This document shows, piece after piece, positions 11,293-22,216 of a stretch of 64,000 nucleotides of DNA. Under the pieces are notes generated by a model that was not told where the DNA came from, ran no database searches, and saw nothing but the letters and a program-made list of their open reading frames with translations. The position numbers and the translations under genes were made by a program. The first letter of the stretch is position 1; every line of letters begins with the position of its first letter. The DNA is from Clarkia xantiana subsp. parviflora (taxonomy: Eukaryota > Streptophyta > Magnoliopsida > Myrtales > Onagraceae). The stretch spans positions 2,952,634 to 3,016,633 of the forward strand of contig JAPTYO010000010.1 of the NCBI GenBank assembly GCA_036873135.1, written 5' to 3'.

Positions 11293-11735
11293 TTTGCCCA
11301 ATAATAAATAGGTTATGAATTTATAAACTGTCTGAAGTTTAAATTGTTGATATTGACTGTCTGAAGTTTTAACTTTGTTAAAATTTGCCGTCTCCGTCCA
11401 AATTTGCTGTTTAAATTAACAGAACTTGGTTATGTGCTTATCACATGACCCGATAAAAAAATAAATCCAAAATTGACCTTAGGGTGGTGGCCGGCCGGAG
11501 TATGGTGGTGGCCTGCCGGAATTGGGTGGTGGCCGGAGTAAACATAAAGTTTCAGGGGTAATTTTGATTTTTCACACAATTCTATTAAATTTGACAGCAA
11601 ACATGGACGGAAAACCAAATTCAAACCAAATTGAAACTTCAGACGGCCAATATCAACAATTTGAACTTCAGACACCAAAATCTCACATAGGGCAAACCCC
11701 AGACAGTTTATAGGTTCTTAACCCTTATAAATATA
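11293..11735. mobile_element. Non-autonomous MULE-like element, family 2
   Basis: The left subterminal region (TTTATAAACTGTCTGAAGTT, then TTGTTGATATTGACTGTCTG) is matched in inverted orientation by 11630-11735 (CAGACGGCCAATATCAACAA and ending in CAGACAGTTTATAGGTTCTT). The middle holds GC-rich GGTGGTGGCCGGCC words like those inside the element at 22944-23731. It lies just beyond the MIA40 stop codon, probably in its 3' untranslated or downstream region. No protein is encoded. Confidence 0.65.
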
Positions 11736-12100
11736 TTAAATCATAATTATAGTCTTGCTCTTCTCCATAGCACACTCTTACAACATAGTATATTCACTAC
11801 TTTTTTTTGGGATTAGTTTAAGCAAAATTGTTAATTTCCTTGTGCTCGTATTTGCTTGGTGTACGAAGAAAAATTTGTAGGGCTGTCTTTAAGTCAGGTC
11901 AGGACAGGAGAGATATTATTACTACACTTTGATTTCGTAATCCTCTTAACTTATCTTTGTTGCAAATGTCCATCCATTTATTAAAGAAAGAAAAAAACGA
12001 TAAATAAGAAATGAAAATAGAAGCCAAAATTATTCCAATACATGAGTTAGTTTATTATACTTGACAAAGAAACCGCAGAAAAAAAAAGGGTATCTATCAA

Positions 12101-13437
12101 TCAATTATGTTTCTTGTTCATGTTTTGAACAAGCTTCTTCATTTGGAACCTCCACACCATAAAATATACCATTGCAAACCCAAGCACTACATATATCCAT
12201 ATATTCTCATCTTGGCTTTCCTTTTCTGAGCTCACCTCCTCTATCTGGAACCATTCCCTCCCTTGTTCCTTGCTCGACATCCCCTCCAACAAATTCCCGT
12301 ACAACACGTATGCTCGGTTCTCCCCTCCCACTACAACCGATGTCGGGAATCTCTCTGTATCCACCTCTGTTTTGTCAAACACCACTCCTTCTCCCCAGCT
12401 ATCATCACTCTTCAAAAACCACAACTTGTTTATGGACACCACCAGAACCACCCCATCTTTCCTTACTGCAACCCCGTCACCTAATATCAGGTCTTCATTC
12501 AACAGTACCACCTTGGCTGTGCCATCGTCTTCATCAACCTTGTACATCTTCCCCGTGTTTGATTGCACCACTAACAGGTAACCCCTGCTCAACAATACCA
12601 ATACATTATTCTGAGAAATTTAGCATTTGGAGTATTCACCATCATTCCAGCATAGCAGCACAAACATTTGTCTCCTAGTTCCTATAACATCTATATCATA
12701 TTCAAATTCTCAAAACATTCTTCTCCAAAAAGCAGCTTTATAATAACGACAGAAAAACAATATTTGCAATCTGAGTTTATTAGAAAGAAAAAACAGAATT
12801 TCTACCTGCTGATATAGGCAATGCCATTGAGCCCACAGAAGCTAAAAGGCGTGTCAGGGTCCACGGGGAAGGAGGTGAACACTCGTGCTTTGGAGAATAT
12901 TGAGGCTTGTCCATCAATAGTCACCTTCCATATAAAGTTAGCAGCAGCATTTGTCACATAGGCATTGCCCTTAAAGTCGACAGTGACATCATTCGCGATG
13001 TCACGGGTGGTGGTGGATTCTGGGTCTGAGGGAAGCAAAGAAAGGAAGAGGTGACTCCGAGAGCGGAGGTCATAGGCAGCAAGGGCATTGAATGGTGGGA
13101 GAGGATCCATGCTGTGAACTACAGCAAGGAGACGCTGGTTGACCCGATCAACAGTGAGGCCAAGAATGGTGGTGTTAGGGGGCAGGGCTGAGTCAGAAAT
13201 TAGAGTCTCCACAACGCCAGCATCAGACACCGAATGTATGGAGCGGTGATGAAGGGAGCTGACAATGAAATGTTCTGCAGATGGGTCCCAAGTCATGCCC
13301 TCAGGGTATAGGTTCGGGGATTTGAAGTTGATGACATGGGGTTTTCTGGCATCATATTGCTGCACCAGACCTGAAGCTAGGAATAGGAGGAAGATACTGA
13401 AAGGGATTAGACTATTCTTGGATCTACAATACACCAT
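12101..13437 (-). CDS. SMP-30/NHL-type beta-propeller protein, secreted or membrane-anchored
   Basis: Two exons, 13437-12806 and 12584-12101, give 371 residues. The N-terminus is a hydrophobic signal or anchor (IPFSIFLLFLASGLVQQ), the body is a beta-propeller-like region (YPEGMTWDPSAEHFIVSSL, DIANDVTVDFKGNAYVTNA, LILGDGVAVRKDGVVLVVS), and a second hydrophobic stretch (IWIYVVLGFAMVYFMVW) precedes a basic C-terminus. This pattern is that of plant proteins annotated as SMP-30/gluconolactonase-like or calcium-dependent phosphotriesterase superfamily. No plant substrate is established that I know of. Upstream in-frame codons continue but have no ATG, so the start is set at 13437 (MVYCRSK). The gene looks intact. 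Confidence 0.85.
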
Positions 13438-13465
13438 TATTTCTCTCAAGGTTGATTCGTGCAAT

Positions 13466-15377
13466 GGGGAAAGAGATGGATTGATAATTGTCAGGCTGTT
13501 ACATGAGCAATGGCTTTATCTAGAGAAATGGAGCCATCTATGCTCTACCAATTCTTCAGCAGGTGCATTTCTTGGCAAAGGGGTATATGGTTTTCTTGTC
13601 AAAGGGGTATATTTTGTTTTTGGTAATCAGTCAACTCTCAAAAAGACAGGTCATTATCAGTGTGTGCCAAAAGCAGCTCTCCCCACAATAAGGAATAGAA
13701 GAATAATCTTCCACCAATACAATTTCAAACTCTTATCCTGCTGCTCTACTACTGCACCAGACAAATGAATGACGATCGGTAATATGCATAATAATTCAAT
13801 TTAGAAGCCTCTTGCTTTTGTATTTTATTCATAACCCAACAACCTTGCAAAAAATGATAGCTACTAAAATTTCTGCAATATAGTAGGAAAATAAAGTCTC
13901 TTCTATCAGCAATATCTGCTCTAAATTTATTCACTTTCTTGTTTCTAAGACAAACCATTCACGCATTCCTAGTTCTGGACAAGGGACTCTTTATAGTTTA
14001 TACCCTTAGATATACCAGATTTCATCTCATTGACCACTGACAAAAATAATAAATACCATGAGAGATAAAAAGCATATGATGAAACCTTATCTATACAATT
14101 TACTAATAGAAATGAGTTGAACTATACAAATGAGCAGTAAATTTGCAGCTTGCAGGACTATTTCAAACAAGGGGGACATTTAGACAATAAATAAAGCCTG
14201 TAACTCCAGTCTCAATAGACTCATGAGATATAGGATTCACATAATTTTTTTTCTTCTTCTTAACTTCTTAACTTACAAGAAATATAACCTTATAGAAACA
14301 TGCCTAGAATAGTAGTGCAAGAGAAAGAGCTTCATACAATACTAGTCCTACTGAGCAAAATCCAAAATGTAAGCATATGATCATGGTCTTCATCAACATC
14401 CCTTATACATTATCGATGATCATCAGTCAAGGTCACCCTTGTTTCTCATTTATACTGTACTTTCCTTTTTATAGTTATATTATTGTTATAGTGCCTAAAT
14501 AGGTAAGATTGCCATATAATCTTGATTTATTCGTAAACATCTCATCGCTCAAAGTCAAACTAGCATCTAGCACCTCAGGCAATTGGCACCGATAAACAAG
14601 CTGTGTATTGTCTGGGTCTGAGACCAAATGTGTTTTTTCCTATAATAATAACGTAAACCCTGATAATCATGATACGTAGCCTCTGTGTAGTCTAGGTTTT
14701 CTTCAGAGCGAGTTAATCTGGTAAAGGGTTCAACAGAAATTGAGCAAAGCTTCCCCTTAGTTGACTATTCAAAATATACATAGGAAGTTTAGACTTGAAT
14801 ACTTCTATTTACAAACTGCAATGAATACATATTCATCATACTGCTAGGCGATACAGTATACTAAAGAATCAATCAGTGATGAATCTCAAGCTCAAAAGAT
14901 AAAATTTAAACTCAGCACTATCTAATGATATATATTAGAAAAGAATGAACTCAGCACAGACGCACTTCAATTGAGAAATCAAGCACAAAGATACGAATAC
15001 GGAATGTATACATCACCGGTAGTCGAGAGAAAAGGGTCTTCCGTATTAGCAGAGAAGATGGAGGAGCATGAACACTATGAGATGACGCCCTTCTTTAACT
15101 TTGGAATCACAGCCGCTGTGGACTCTGTCAAACTCAAAACGGGTTGACCTGTGATCCGCGAGTCGGGTCGATGCCGGATCGGTTCAGTATGAACTATGTA
15201 TGAAGCCAATCGACCAGACCCAGACAACATAACTGGTCAGAATTAACCCGAATCCAAACCCGGCGGGTTGATACGTTTAACCCGCTTGGCCCGTTAATTA
15301 TTTTATTTATTTTGCCAAATAGAGTAGCATAAGTATTGAATATCAAAATTAAAGGACTTACTCCTATCTATTTAGCG
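13466..15377. other. Intergenic region upstream of the NHL-type gene
   Basis: I see no supportable gene on either strand. A frame at 13265-13768 (+) is mostly the shadow of the NHL-type first exon. Around 15130-15300 there are GC-rich words (CGAGTCGGGTCGATGCC, AACCCGGCGGGTTGA, CCCGCTTGGCCCG) that look like remnants of a hAT-type MITE related to the one at 633-1111. Confidence 0.4.
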
Positions 15378-15671
15378 TTAATAACCTAGGAAATGTATCA
15401 AATTTTGCATAACTTAATCGGAGAGGTCTTAAGTTTTAAAAGCTAATATAATCTGAAGTTTCAACTTTGTTGATTTAAGGTTTTTCGTACATTTTTAGGG
15501 TTAAATTTAACAGAACTGTCTGAAATAACACTTTGTCTCTTTTAATATTTTGTTTTATTTAATATCTTATTTGAGAAAATGTGAAATGACAATATTACTA
15601 TGAAGTCAAATTAAAATCACTGGACTCCGACCACCACCACCCGACTCTGGCAACCACCACCCGGCTCTGGC
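15378..15671. mobile_element. Left part of a MULE-like element split by the LTR retrotransposon
   Basis: It begins GCGTTAATAACCTAGGAAAT and carries AGAGGTCTTAAG and TCTGAAGTTTCAACTTTG words resembling the MULE ends at 22944 and 53621. It then runs into CCACCACCCGACTCTGG tandem words. The same CCACCACCCAGCTCC type of sequence resumes at 20077-20165, directly after the LTR retrotransposon. The retrotransposon therefore landed inside an older MULE derivative. The right end of the older element was not identified. Confidence 0.55.
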
Positions 15672-16230
15672 TGTAGGAAAATATTAGCACGTAAAAGGGG
15701 AATTCTAAAGGAGAATTTTCTGAATCAAATAAACGAATGTTTTTAAACCGAGTCCCGTGCTGATCACGGTCTCCTTAAGACAATTTCGCCCCCTCACCGA
15801 CTCATCGGTTGTGCTAGAGGATAAACATGGGCGATTGTCTCCCAGGATAAAACGGCATTCCAGTGCGAGCTAGCACGAAGCCCCACCAGTCGAACAGAAC
15901 CTTGCCTGAACTCCACCAGGACAGGACTTGTGGTCAAAACGACCTAGAAACCTATCGACATCATAAGAGAAAGGATTCGAACAATTTCGATTGTCTTGAA
16001 AATAGAGAATAGAAACTCTCTATTTATAGGGAGGTGGAAGCCCGTATTAATGACATCACAATAAATAAAATTAAATGTCCCTATTAATGAATCCGTTATG
16101 GATCATTAATTCGTCAAATTCAACGAATCTGGACGAAGACGGGACAACTCTGGCCGGGTGTACTAAGAACTACAATTTCCCATTCACCCGATCAGAAAAA
16201 TAGTCATGCCAATAATACATTTTTCCAACA
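15672..16230 (-). repeat. 3' LTR of the minus-strand retrotransposon
   Basis: 559 bp, essentially identical to 19518-20076. On the element's coding strand it starts TGTTGGAAAAATG and ends CCTACA. Confidence 0.95.
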
Positions 16231-17360
16231 ATCCCCCACATGAATGGAAATTCAAAGAGTACCTAGACGAACTTCTAGACTCAAGAATAGTGGAGCTCAA
16301 CGGTCAATACCTGCATAGAATAGGTAGGGGTAACCCCTTTGAACCTATCCCTTGTGAGATCATGCCTTCTCTACTGACTGGTCGGTAGACGCGATGTCCT
16401 TGAACCGACTGTCGTTGGTGTAAATGACGACATAACCCACACAGATACCTTCCTAGCCTTGGTTCTGTTCTCGCCCTGTGATCCGGTAAGGCCATGGAAC
16501 ACGCGCCTGGTTCTGCAAATGTTTCTAAGAATTGCGCCCTCAACAATTCCTTTCGAAGCGGCCCCACTTCTCACTCGCATAGGTGATTCTATGTCTCACG
16601 AGCATCATCACGACTCTGAGCTCTCCTTACGAATCATTAAAAGCTTTGCTTAATATGTGATCTCAATTAAGTAATTCGCATTATAATGCGCGGTTTAACT
16701 GATACTTGAGGATCATCTAACGCAAAAGCTTAACCTCATCTCCATCACTGTTTCTCATCATAGGAATGGACCCGAGGGTAAAGACCCCCACGGTGATCAC
16801 ACCCACTCTTGTGATTAGGTTGTCCCATTGAACCAAGTTCTTGGGATCTCCAGTCATCATGGTTGGGTTTTCCTTCTCAAGAGTGTTTCCTTCATGGGCA
16901 TAAGTCACATTCCCTTCGATGATTTATCAACTCGCTCTCTTTAACCTTTAAAGGTTAGCGGATCCGCATTTATTTATAATACGCCATCATTGGACTTCGT
17001 AAAGTCACTGATAAAATTCAACTGAGAGCAGTTGTTAAGCCGTGTATTTTATCCCGTTTGACTACATATATTTATACTTACACGCTTTTATGAGACACTC
17101 TCATATTCAATTGTAAATGCGAAGGTTTTCTACCTTGCACAATTTATGAAGAGTTCTCAAATATTATTTGGGGTACCTTAATAAAGGAATCTGCTATTTA
17201 AAGCTACCCCCCACATTGACCGTGGCTCCAATACAACCATGGTCTCAACCACATTATTTTTAATTTCTTCCATAAAATTTTAACGTGTTAACACACGAGT
17301 TGGGTATGAAGTTATTACAAACTCTCAATCACCACAACATTAATCCTTGGATCATTATTT

Positions 17361-17610
17361 TATTAAAGATAGGTCCTCAGACCTTCATTTATCATCATTG
17401 GTCATTAGACCATCGTGGTCCTCAGACCGTCATCTCATCAAATATTAGTCATCAGACTATCATTTCATCAAATATTAGTCCTCGGACTATCACTTCCTCA
17501 ATATTGGTCATCAGACCCATGGTCATAATAAGACCATCATGTGATCGATTTTGGCCATTAGATTATCATGGTCCTTAGACCGGTATGGTCATCAGACCGT
17601 CATGTAATCA
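17361..17610. repeat. Degenerate ~30-bp tandem array in the retrotransposon
   Basis: Units of about 30 bp repeat words such as GTCCTCAGACCGTCATCTCA, GTCATCAGACTATCATTTCA and GTCCTCGGACTATCACTTCC. The array is in the element's 3' half, the common site for tandem repeats in plant LTR elements. A 97-codon frame across it (17285-17578) is low-complexity and not a gene. Confidence 0.8.
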
Positions 17611-17913
17611 ACATTGGTCCTCATTGCATGTCATAGTCATTTCGAATGACTTTCTCCATCATCGTCCTCCATCGTTATGGTGGTTTAGCTCCAACGCTTC
17701 GTCCTCCAAACACCACCATGTCGTGCCGCTCATACGGACGTCATTATACATGCAAAACACAATACACATAGTCCATTAATTTCAAATAACTAATAATTAA
17801 TGACTAGTTTAAATTCATATCAACTAGGACCAAATTATCATCAGAATTGACATGCATAGTCGGATTTCATTTAATTTCTCAACATGCCAAGCAGATGTGT
17901 AAAATTCTTCAAA

Positions 17914-18546
17914 ATAAAATGGATGAGGTGGGTCTTGATCCACTAAGCTTAGACACACCATGCCCAACAAGCAAGTCATCAACTTTGCAAAAATGAGTCA
18001 AAATTCGATATGCTTGGGTAAGATACCACGATCTCCTGCCCCTAAGCAAAGCAAGACTAACCAGCCAACCACTGAGCCCAAGCACATTGTATAACTGTTA
18101 TAAAATGCAATAAATTATAAATATTTTGCATATTAAAACAATCAAGAAATGTAACCGAAAATTGTTGGAGTGGCGTGGAGTCGACTTGAACACGCGACCT
18201 TTCGGCAAACAGCAACGCCAAGACCAAGCTGCTATAGCTAACCACTAAGCCAAGTAGTTATAGTTTTGTATTACAATGACAGTAAACGATAATTAAACCA
18301 TATTAATGTCAAAGAGTAATTGAATTTCAAAAATTCCACAGCAATTATGGTAGCACCAGAGCTTGAACTCGCGACCGGCGAGTTACTAGCTACGCCATGT
18401 CCATCCTGCGACCACTCATGATAATAATAACAGCAATAAATCCCATAAGAATCCGGAAAAATGAATTTATGAGGCAGCACAGTTACGAACTCCCGACCTT
18501 TGAATGTCAGGATTCTTATAGACCAACCTGTCATCCACTCGGCCAA
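17914..18546 (-). repeat. Tandem tRNA-like (A-box/B-box) units inside the retrotransposon
   Basis: On the minus strand, at least three segments show an A-box-like word followed by a B-box-like word. At 18546-18472: TGGCCGAGTGGATG, then GGGAGTTCGTAACTG. At 18406-18346: TGGCGTAGCTAGTAACTCG, then GCGAGTTCAAGCTC. At 18255-18167: TTGGCTTAGTGGTTAGC, then GTGTTCAAGTCGACTCC. More degenerate units follow at 18085-18000 (TGGGCTCAGTGGTTGGC) and perhaps 17975-17914. Spacing is roughly 100-180 bp. None is a full canonical tRNA gene by eye. They resemble Pol III internal promoters or tRNA-derived SINE heads, all in the same orientation as the host element. Confidence 0.6.
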
Positions 18547-19498
18547 ATTTACTTCTGCGATTAATTGACAATAAATATTAATTCAAATCATCAATATAGT
18601 CGGCAGAAAATCCAAAACGTTTACCACCGTTTCGGGTTTGAATAAACCGAACCGATACTCGTCTTCTCAACCCGATTATGGACAGAGCCAAAGAGGAGGC
18701 CACCATTATTGAATCTCTGAAGCTTTCTATTTCACACCTGGGATGTCCATGGTCATCTACCAACATCGCAAATTTTTCATATGGATCCGTGACACATCCT
18801 TCTTCGTCTTCAACCGAGAATGGTCGAAGAAATTATCTTCGGTTTTGATGGATCCATTATCCACACGGCCTACTACGTTGAACTGTCTTCGTTCGAGGTT
18901 GTTCGGCTTGACCTAACGGCCCTCCGATTTCAATCATCACCGTCGAGTAGCCGTAAACTCTGCAAGTCATGGATATACTCGAAGCTGAGGGGTCGTCATC
19001 GACTCAAATCCACCGAAGCCGGAGCCCAAGAGCAAAACTTGAGCGCGTTCATCGGGTTGCGAACATCGGGTTCGGACACCCAGGGCTGCCTTCGCACACG
19101 GTTATTAACCGACAACAGGCCACCCTCTGCTATCGACTCAGCGACGACTTCGACCATGGTTCTTCGACTCACTCATCGGCCACCGTGGTTGTCAGAGTCT
19201 GTCTTGCCATCAGCAATTGACCCAGCCTTTGATGAGTTTTTGTCCTCGCTCCGTATGTTTGACAACACCCAATGCAAGCAAACAAAAAATTGTTGTCATT
19301 TCATTTAAAAAAAACACGGTAATCACTTCATGTAAAAAAAAATGTATTGATTTATTTCTTTTTGTGCACAGAAAACATGCAGAAGAAGACGAAGCGACAA
19401 CAAGCTACATCGTCATCCCAAAACCGATCAAATATATTGAACCGATTTTAATTAAACATTTCATTTGTTATCCAGAAAATCGAACCCATTTAAAATTA

Positions 19499-19517
19499 CG
19501 AAAAATTGTCTTAAGAT
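19499..19517 (-). promoter_or_regulatory. Primer-binding position complementary to the element's own LTR
   Basis: Next to the 5' LTR the element strand reads ATCTTAAGACAATTTTTCG, not the TGGTATCAGAGC expected for an initiator Met tRNA primer. CTTAAGACAATTT here is the exact reverse complement of AAATTGTCTTAAG inside the 5' LTR (minus strand, 19632-19620), 13 consecutive bases, with CG matching again after a 2-base bulge. The geometry would let an RNA 3' end at the LTR word prime synthesis into U5. Confidence 0.55.
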
Positions 19518-20076
19518 TGTAGGAAAATATTAGCACGTAAAAGGGGAATTCTAAAGGAGAATTTTCTGAATCAAATAAACGAATGTTTTTAAACCGAGTC
19601 CCGTGCTGATCACGGTCTCCTTAAGACAATTTCGCCCCCTCACCGACTCATCGGTTGTGCTAGAGGATAAACATGGGCGATTGTCTCCCAGGATAAAACG
19701 GCATTCCAGTGCGAGCTAGCACGAAGCCCCACCAGTCGAACAGAACCTTGCCTGAACTCCACCAGGACAGGACTTGTGGTCAAAACGACCTAGAAACCTA
19801 TCGACATCATTAGAGAAAGGATTCGAACAATTTCGATTGTCTTGAAAATAGAGAATAGAAACTCTCTATTTATAGGGAGGTGGAAGCCCGTATTAATGAC
19901 ATCACAATAAATAAAATTAAATGTCCCTATTAATGAATCCGTTATGGATCATTAATTCGTCAAATTCAACGAATCTGGACGAAGACGGGACAACTCTGGC
20001 CGGGTGTACTAAGAACTACAATTTCCCATTCACCCGATCAGAAAAATAGTCATGCCAATAATACATTTTTCCAACA
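19518..20076 (-). repeat. 5' LTR of the minus-strand retrotransposon
   Basis: 559 bp, paired with 15672-16230. It should contain the promoter that drives the element. Confidence 0.95.
19866..19875 (-). promoter_or_regulatory. TATA box of the LTR promoter
   Basis: Minus-strand CTATAAATAG within CCCTATAAATAGAGAG in the 5' LTR. It fixes the transcription direction and predicts a start about 25-35 bp further along the minus strand, near 19840. Confidence 0.7.
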
Positions 20077-20165
20077 CTGGCGACCACCACCCAGCTCCAG
20101 CGACCACCACCTAACTCCGTCGACCGCCCCATGGCTCCGATTTGGCCCAATCGGAGCCCAAATCA

Positions 20166-21010
20166 TAATCATAATCCATTTAGATAATCATAATCCATAA
20201 CCTAACCGTCACTTCTTCCATAGTGTCTGTTTGATTCGGTATAATTTTGTTGTTGAGTGTCTACGAATGCAGCAATTAATGCCTAATTCGATGAACTCTA
20301 GGTACGATAAGTTTGATTAATGATTCAAATGGCTTGCTTTATATCTGAGTCATCTGTGTCAACTGCAGAGGTATCTGTATGTTTGATTTGATTGGATCAT
20401 CTATTTGGTTCGTATTTGATTAATTTATAATTAGTGGTATGCAACGGTATGTGTATGTTAAGTGGTTGTCTTTTATAGATTATTAGAGACGCAAATATAC
20501 ATTTTTTTGCATCAATCATTGGGTTTATATCAGTAAGTAGATCGCAGCAAATTCAGTGTAGTTTTGCTTCTCTTATGAGAATTTTGTTGGTTCTTAAAGA
20601 TGAAGATTGTTCCCGTTTGCCACGTTTATGGAAAAATGTTTTCTCCAAAAAATATTGGCAATAGTTTGTTCCCTTCAGACAATAAAGCAAAAAACAACAG
20701 AAAAGCAACTGCTTGGATTCTTATTAGATTGTATTGTGTGTTCATAATCTTTTTCATTGACAATTTTTTGCTGGTAATTTTGCATACATAATTAAAAAAA
20801 AAAAACAACAACTATCATACTGATCACTAATATATAACATCAAATACCAGTAACAATACATCTTACATACTAATATGTAACCAAGCTAATAATCATGAAA
20901 CGACTATATAATATCGAAACCCGGGGGAAATACCTACTGTACTTGTAATAAGCATACAGCAGTAACATAAGTTATGTTGTGATATGAGAAATAAAACTAT
21001 AATAACGAGG
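20166..21010. other. Intergenic DNA, no gene seen
   Basis: AT-rich with several short frames (for example 63 codons at 20600-20791) that lack any recognisable family or splice context. I call nothing here. Confidence 0.5.
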
Positions 21011-22216
21011 TTACGTTTGCATGAGAATGGCCTGGTGAAGATATGTGGATGTTTTGTTGTAGTTGAATAAACCCATGAACCAAAATTCAAAACTATCCAC
21101 AGTCACAATCTGCATGTACTTGTGAGATGGGTGCTTGGTGTTGTGGCTTTGGTTGCATGCCTCTATATTTCCCAGTGGAATCAATAACTTGTAATGGAGT
21201 CTCAAGGAATGTCCATTTTCTGGGCAAGACACCTTTAAGGAAGTGTCACTGCAGAAAGCAATGTGTTGAGTTGAAATAAAGAGGAGGCCTGCAATGGGAC
21301 CTGAGGTGGTTGATAGGTAACACTGTGAAGCCTTGATGAGTCTATTTTCTTCTTCTTCATCACACACTGCTGCAGGAAACAAGTCTCTGAATACCTTATC
21401 CATTCCACCTACTTTCAGTAACTTGGCACCCAATCTTAGCTTTCCTTTCAATGTTTCTGATATCTTGGGGCTCAATTTCACTGCATACATATATATATAT
21501 ATATACTCAGAATTTATAATCAAATGATTATTAATTCAATAATAGATTGAAGGGTTAAGAAAAAAAGTTTGCTCTATGTGAGATTTTGGTGTCTAAAATT
21601 TAAAATATTGAAATTGACAGTCTCAAATTTCATTTTTGTTGAAATTGGGTGCCTTAGTGCGTCTTTTCCTCTCCCTTCAAACATTTTCATAGACTCATTT
21701 ACCAACTCATAATATCACTCTTTACTTTTTATAAAATCGTCAAATTTCTCCAAAACTTAAACGTCCGAAAGAAAAGGTTTCAAGCAGAGTGGTGTGGTGT
21801 GATTTTCAACAACGATAGAACGAGATTTAATTGCGCGGATGTGGCCACCTTCTTAGGTAACAGTCCCGACAATGTGACGAAAATGGAGCGTCCATGAGAG
21901 CTCTTATTTGACACTCGGGAATGGCTTCTCTAAAGTAATAACACCGAGACACCAAATTTCAACAAAAATGAAATCTGAGACTATCCATTTTAACATTTTA
22001 AACTTCAGACACCAAAATTTCACATGAGGCAAACTTCAGACAGTTTATAGGTTCTATATATACAATACCATGTTGTCGGATTCCATCAGCCTTCTTTCCA
22101 AGCTTGTGGATCAAAACTAAGCCTTTTCTTTTCTCCTTGATAGATTTTGCAGGATATAAACCTGCTGCTGATGATGATGATGAGATGATGCCACAATTAG
22201 ATTGCTGGTTCGTCAT
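21011..22216 (-). CDS. GEM-like GRAM-domain protein
   Basis: Exons 22216-22069 and 21480-21011 give 205 residues. The second exon holds the GRAM domain, from DKVFRDLFPAAV through LIKASQCYLSTTSGPIAGLL and FISTQHIAFCSDTSLK to FEFWFMGLFNYNKT. Plant GEM-like proteins carry this lipid/protein-binding fold; the founding member GEM links chromatin state to epidermal patterning in Arabidopsis, and many relatives respond to ABA. The N-terminal exon (serine run, then KGLVLIHKLGKKADGIRQHG) matches the usual short GEM-like leader before the GRAM region. The start is the first ATG (MTNQQSNCG). The single intron (21481-22068) is almost entirely occupied by a MULE-like insertion, yet both splice sites remain intact. 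Confidence 0.88.
21552..22056. mobile_element. Non-autonomous MULE-like element, family 2, in the GEM-like intron
   Basis: The left end AGGGTTAAGAAAAAAAGTTT with GCTCTATGTGAGATTTTGGT is mirrored on the right by CAAAATTTCACATGAGGCAA and CAGACAGTTTATAGGTTCT. The same terminal words occur at 11293-11735. It lies wholly inside the GEM-like intron, with its right end 12 bp from the 5' splice site. It encodes no protein. Confidence 0.65.

Larger units (their letters stand above)
15672..20076 (-). mobile_element. Non-autonomous LTR retrotransposon, minus orientation, very young
   Basis: Two 559-bp LTRs (15672-16230 and 19518-20076) begin and end TG...CA on each strand and differ at only one position that I could find (15965 versus 19811). 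The insertion is flanked by the 5-bp target duplication CTGGC (15667-15671 and 20077-20081). Orientation is minus: a polypurine tract reading CATGTGGGGGAT abuts the LTR at 16231-16242, and the LTR has a minus-strand TATA box, CTATAAATAGAGAG. The interior (16231-19517) has no recognisable gag, protease, reverse transcriptase or integrase, so the element must rely on proteins from elsewhere (a LARD-like layout). It contains a tandem array, several tRNA-like units and an unusual primer-binding position. Confidence 0.93.

Noticed and set aside
13438..13464. Upstream extension of the NHL-type protein (starting LHESTLRE)
   Set aside because: The extension would begin at TTG. The first ATG is at 13437 and gives a normal signal peptide.
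13265..13768. 167-codon plus-strand frame
   Set aside because: Mostly antisense to the first exon of the NHL-type gene; no independent support.
18167..18255. Functional tRNA gene
   Set aside because: A-box and B-box words are present, but the spacing and acceptor/anticodon stems do not form a convincing cloverleaf by eye. Called tRNA-like only.
18820..19308. 162-codon plus-strand frame inside the LTR retrotransposon
   Set aside because: No recognisable domain, antisense to the element, and overlapped by another frame of similar length. Treated as a chance frame in the leader.
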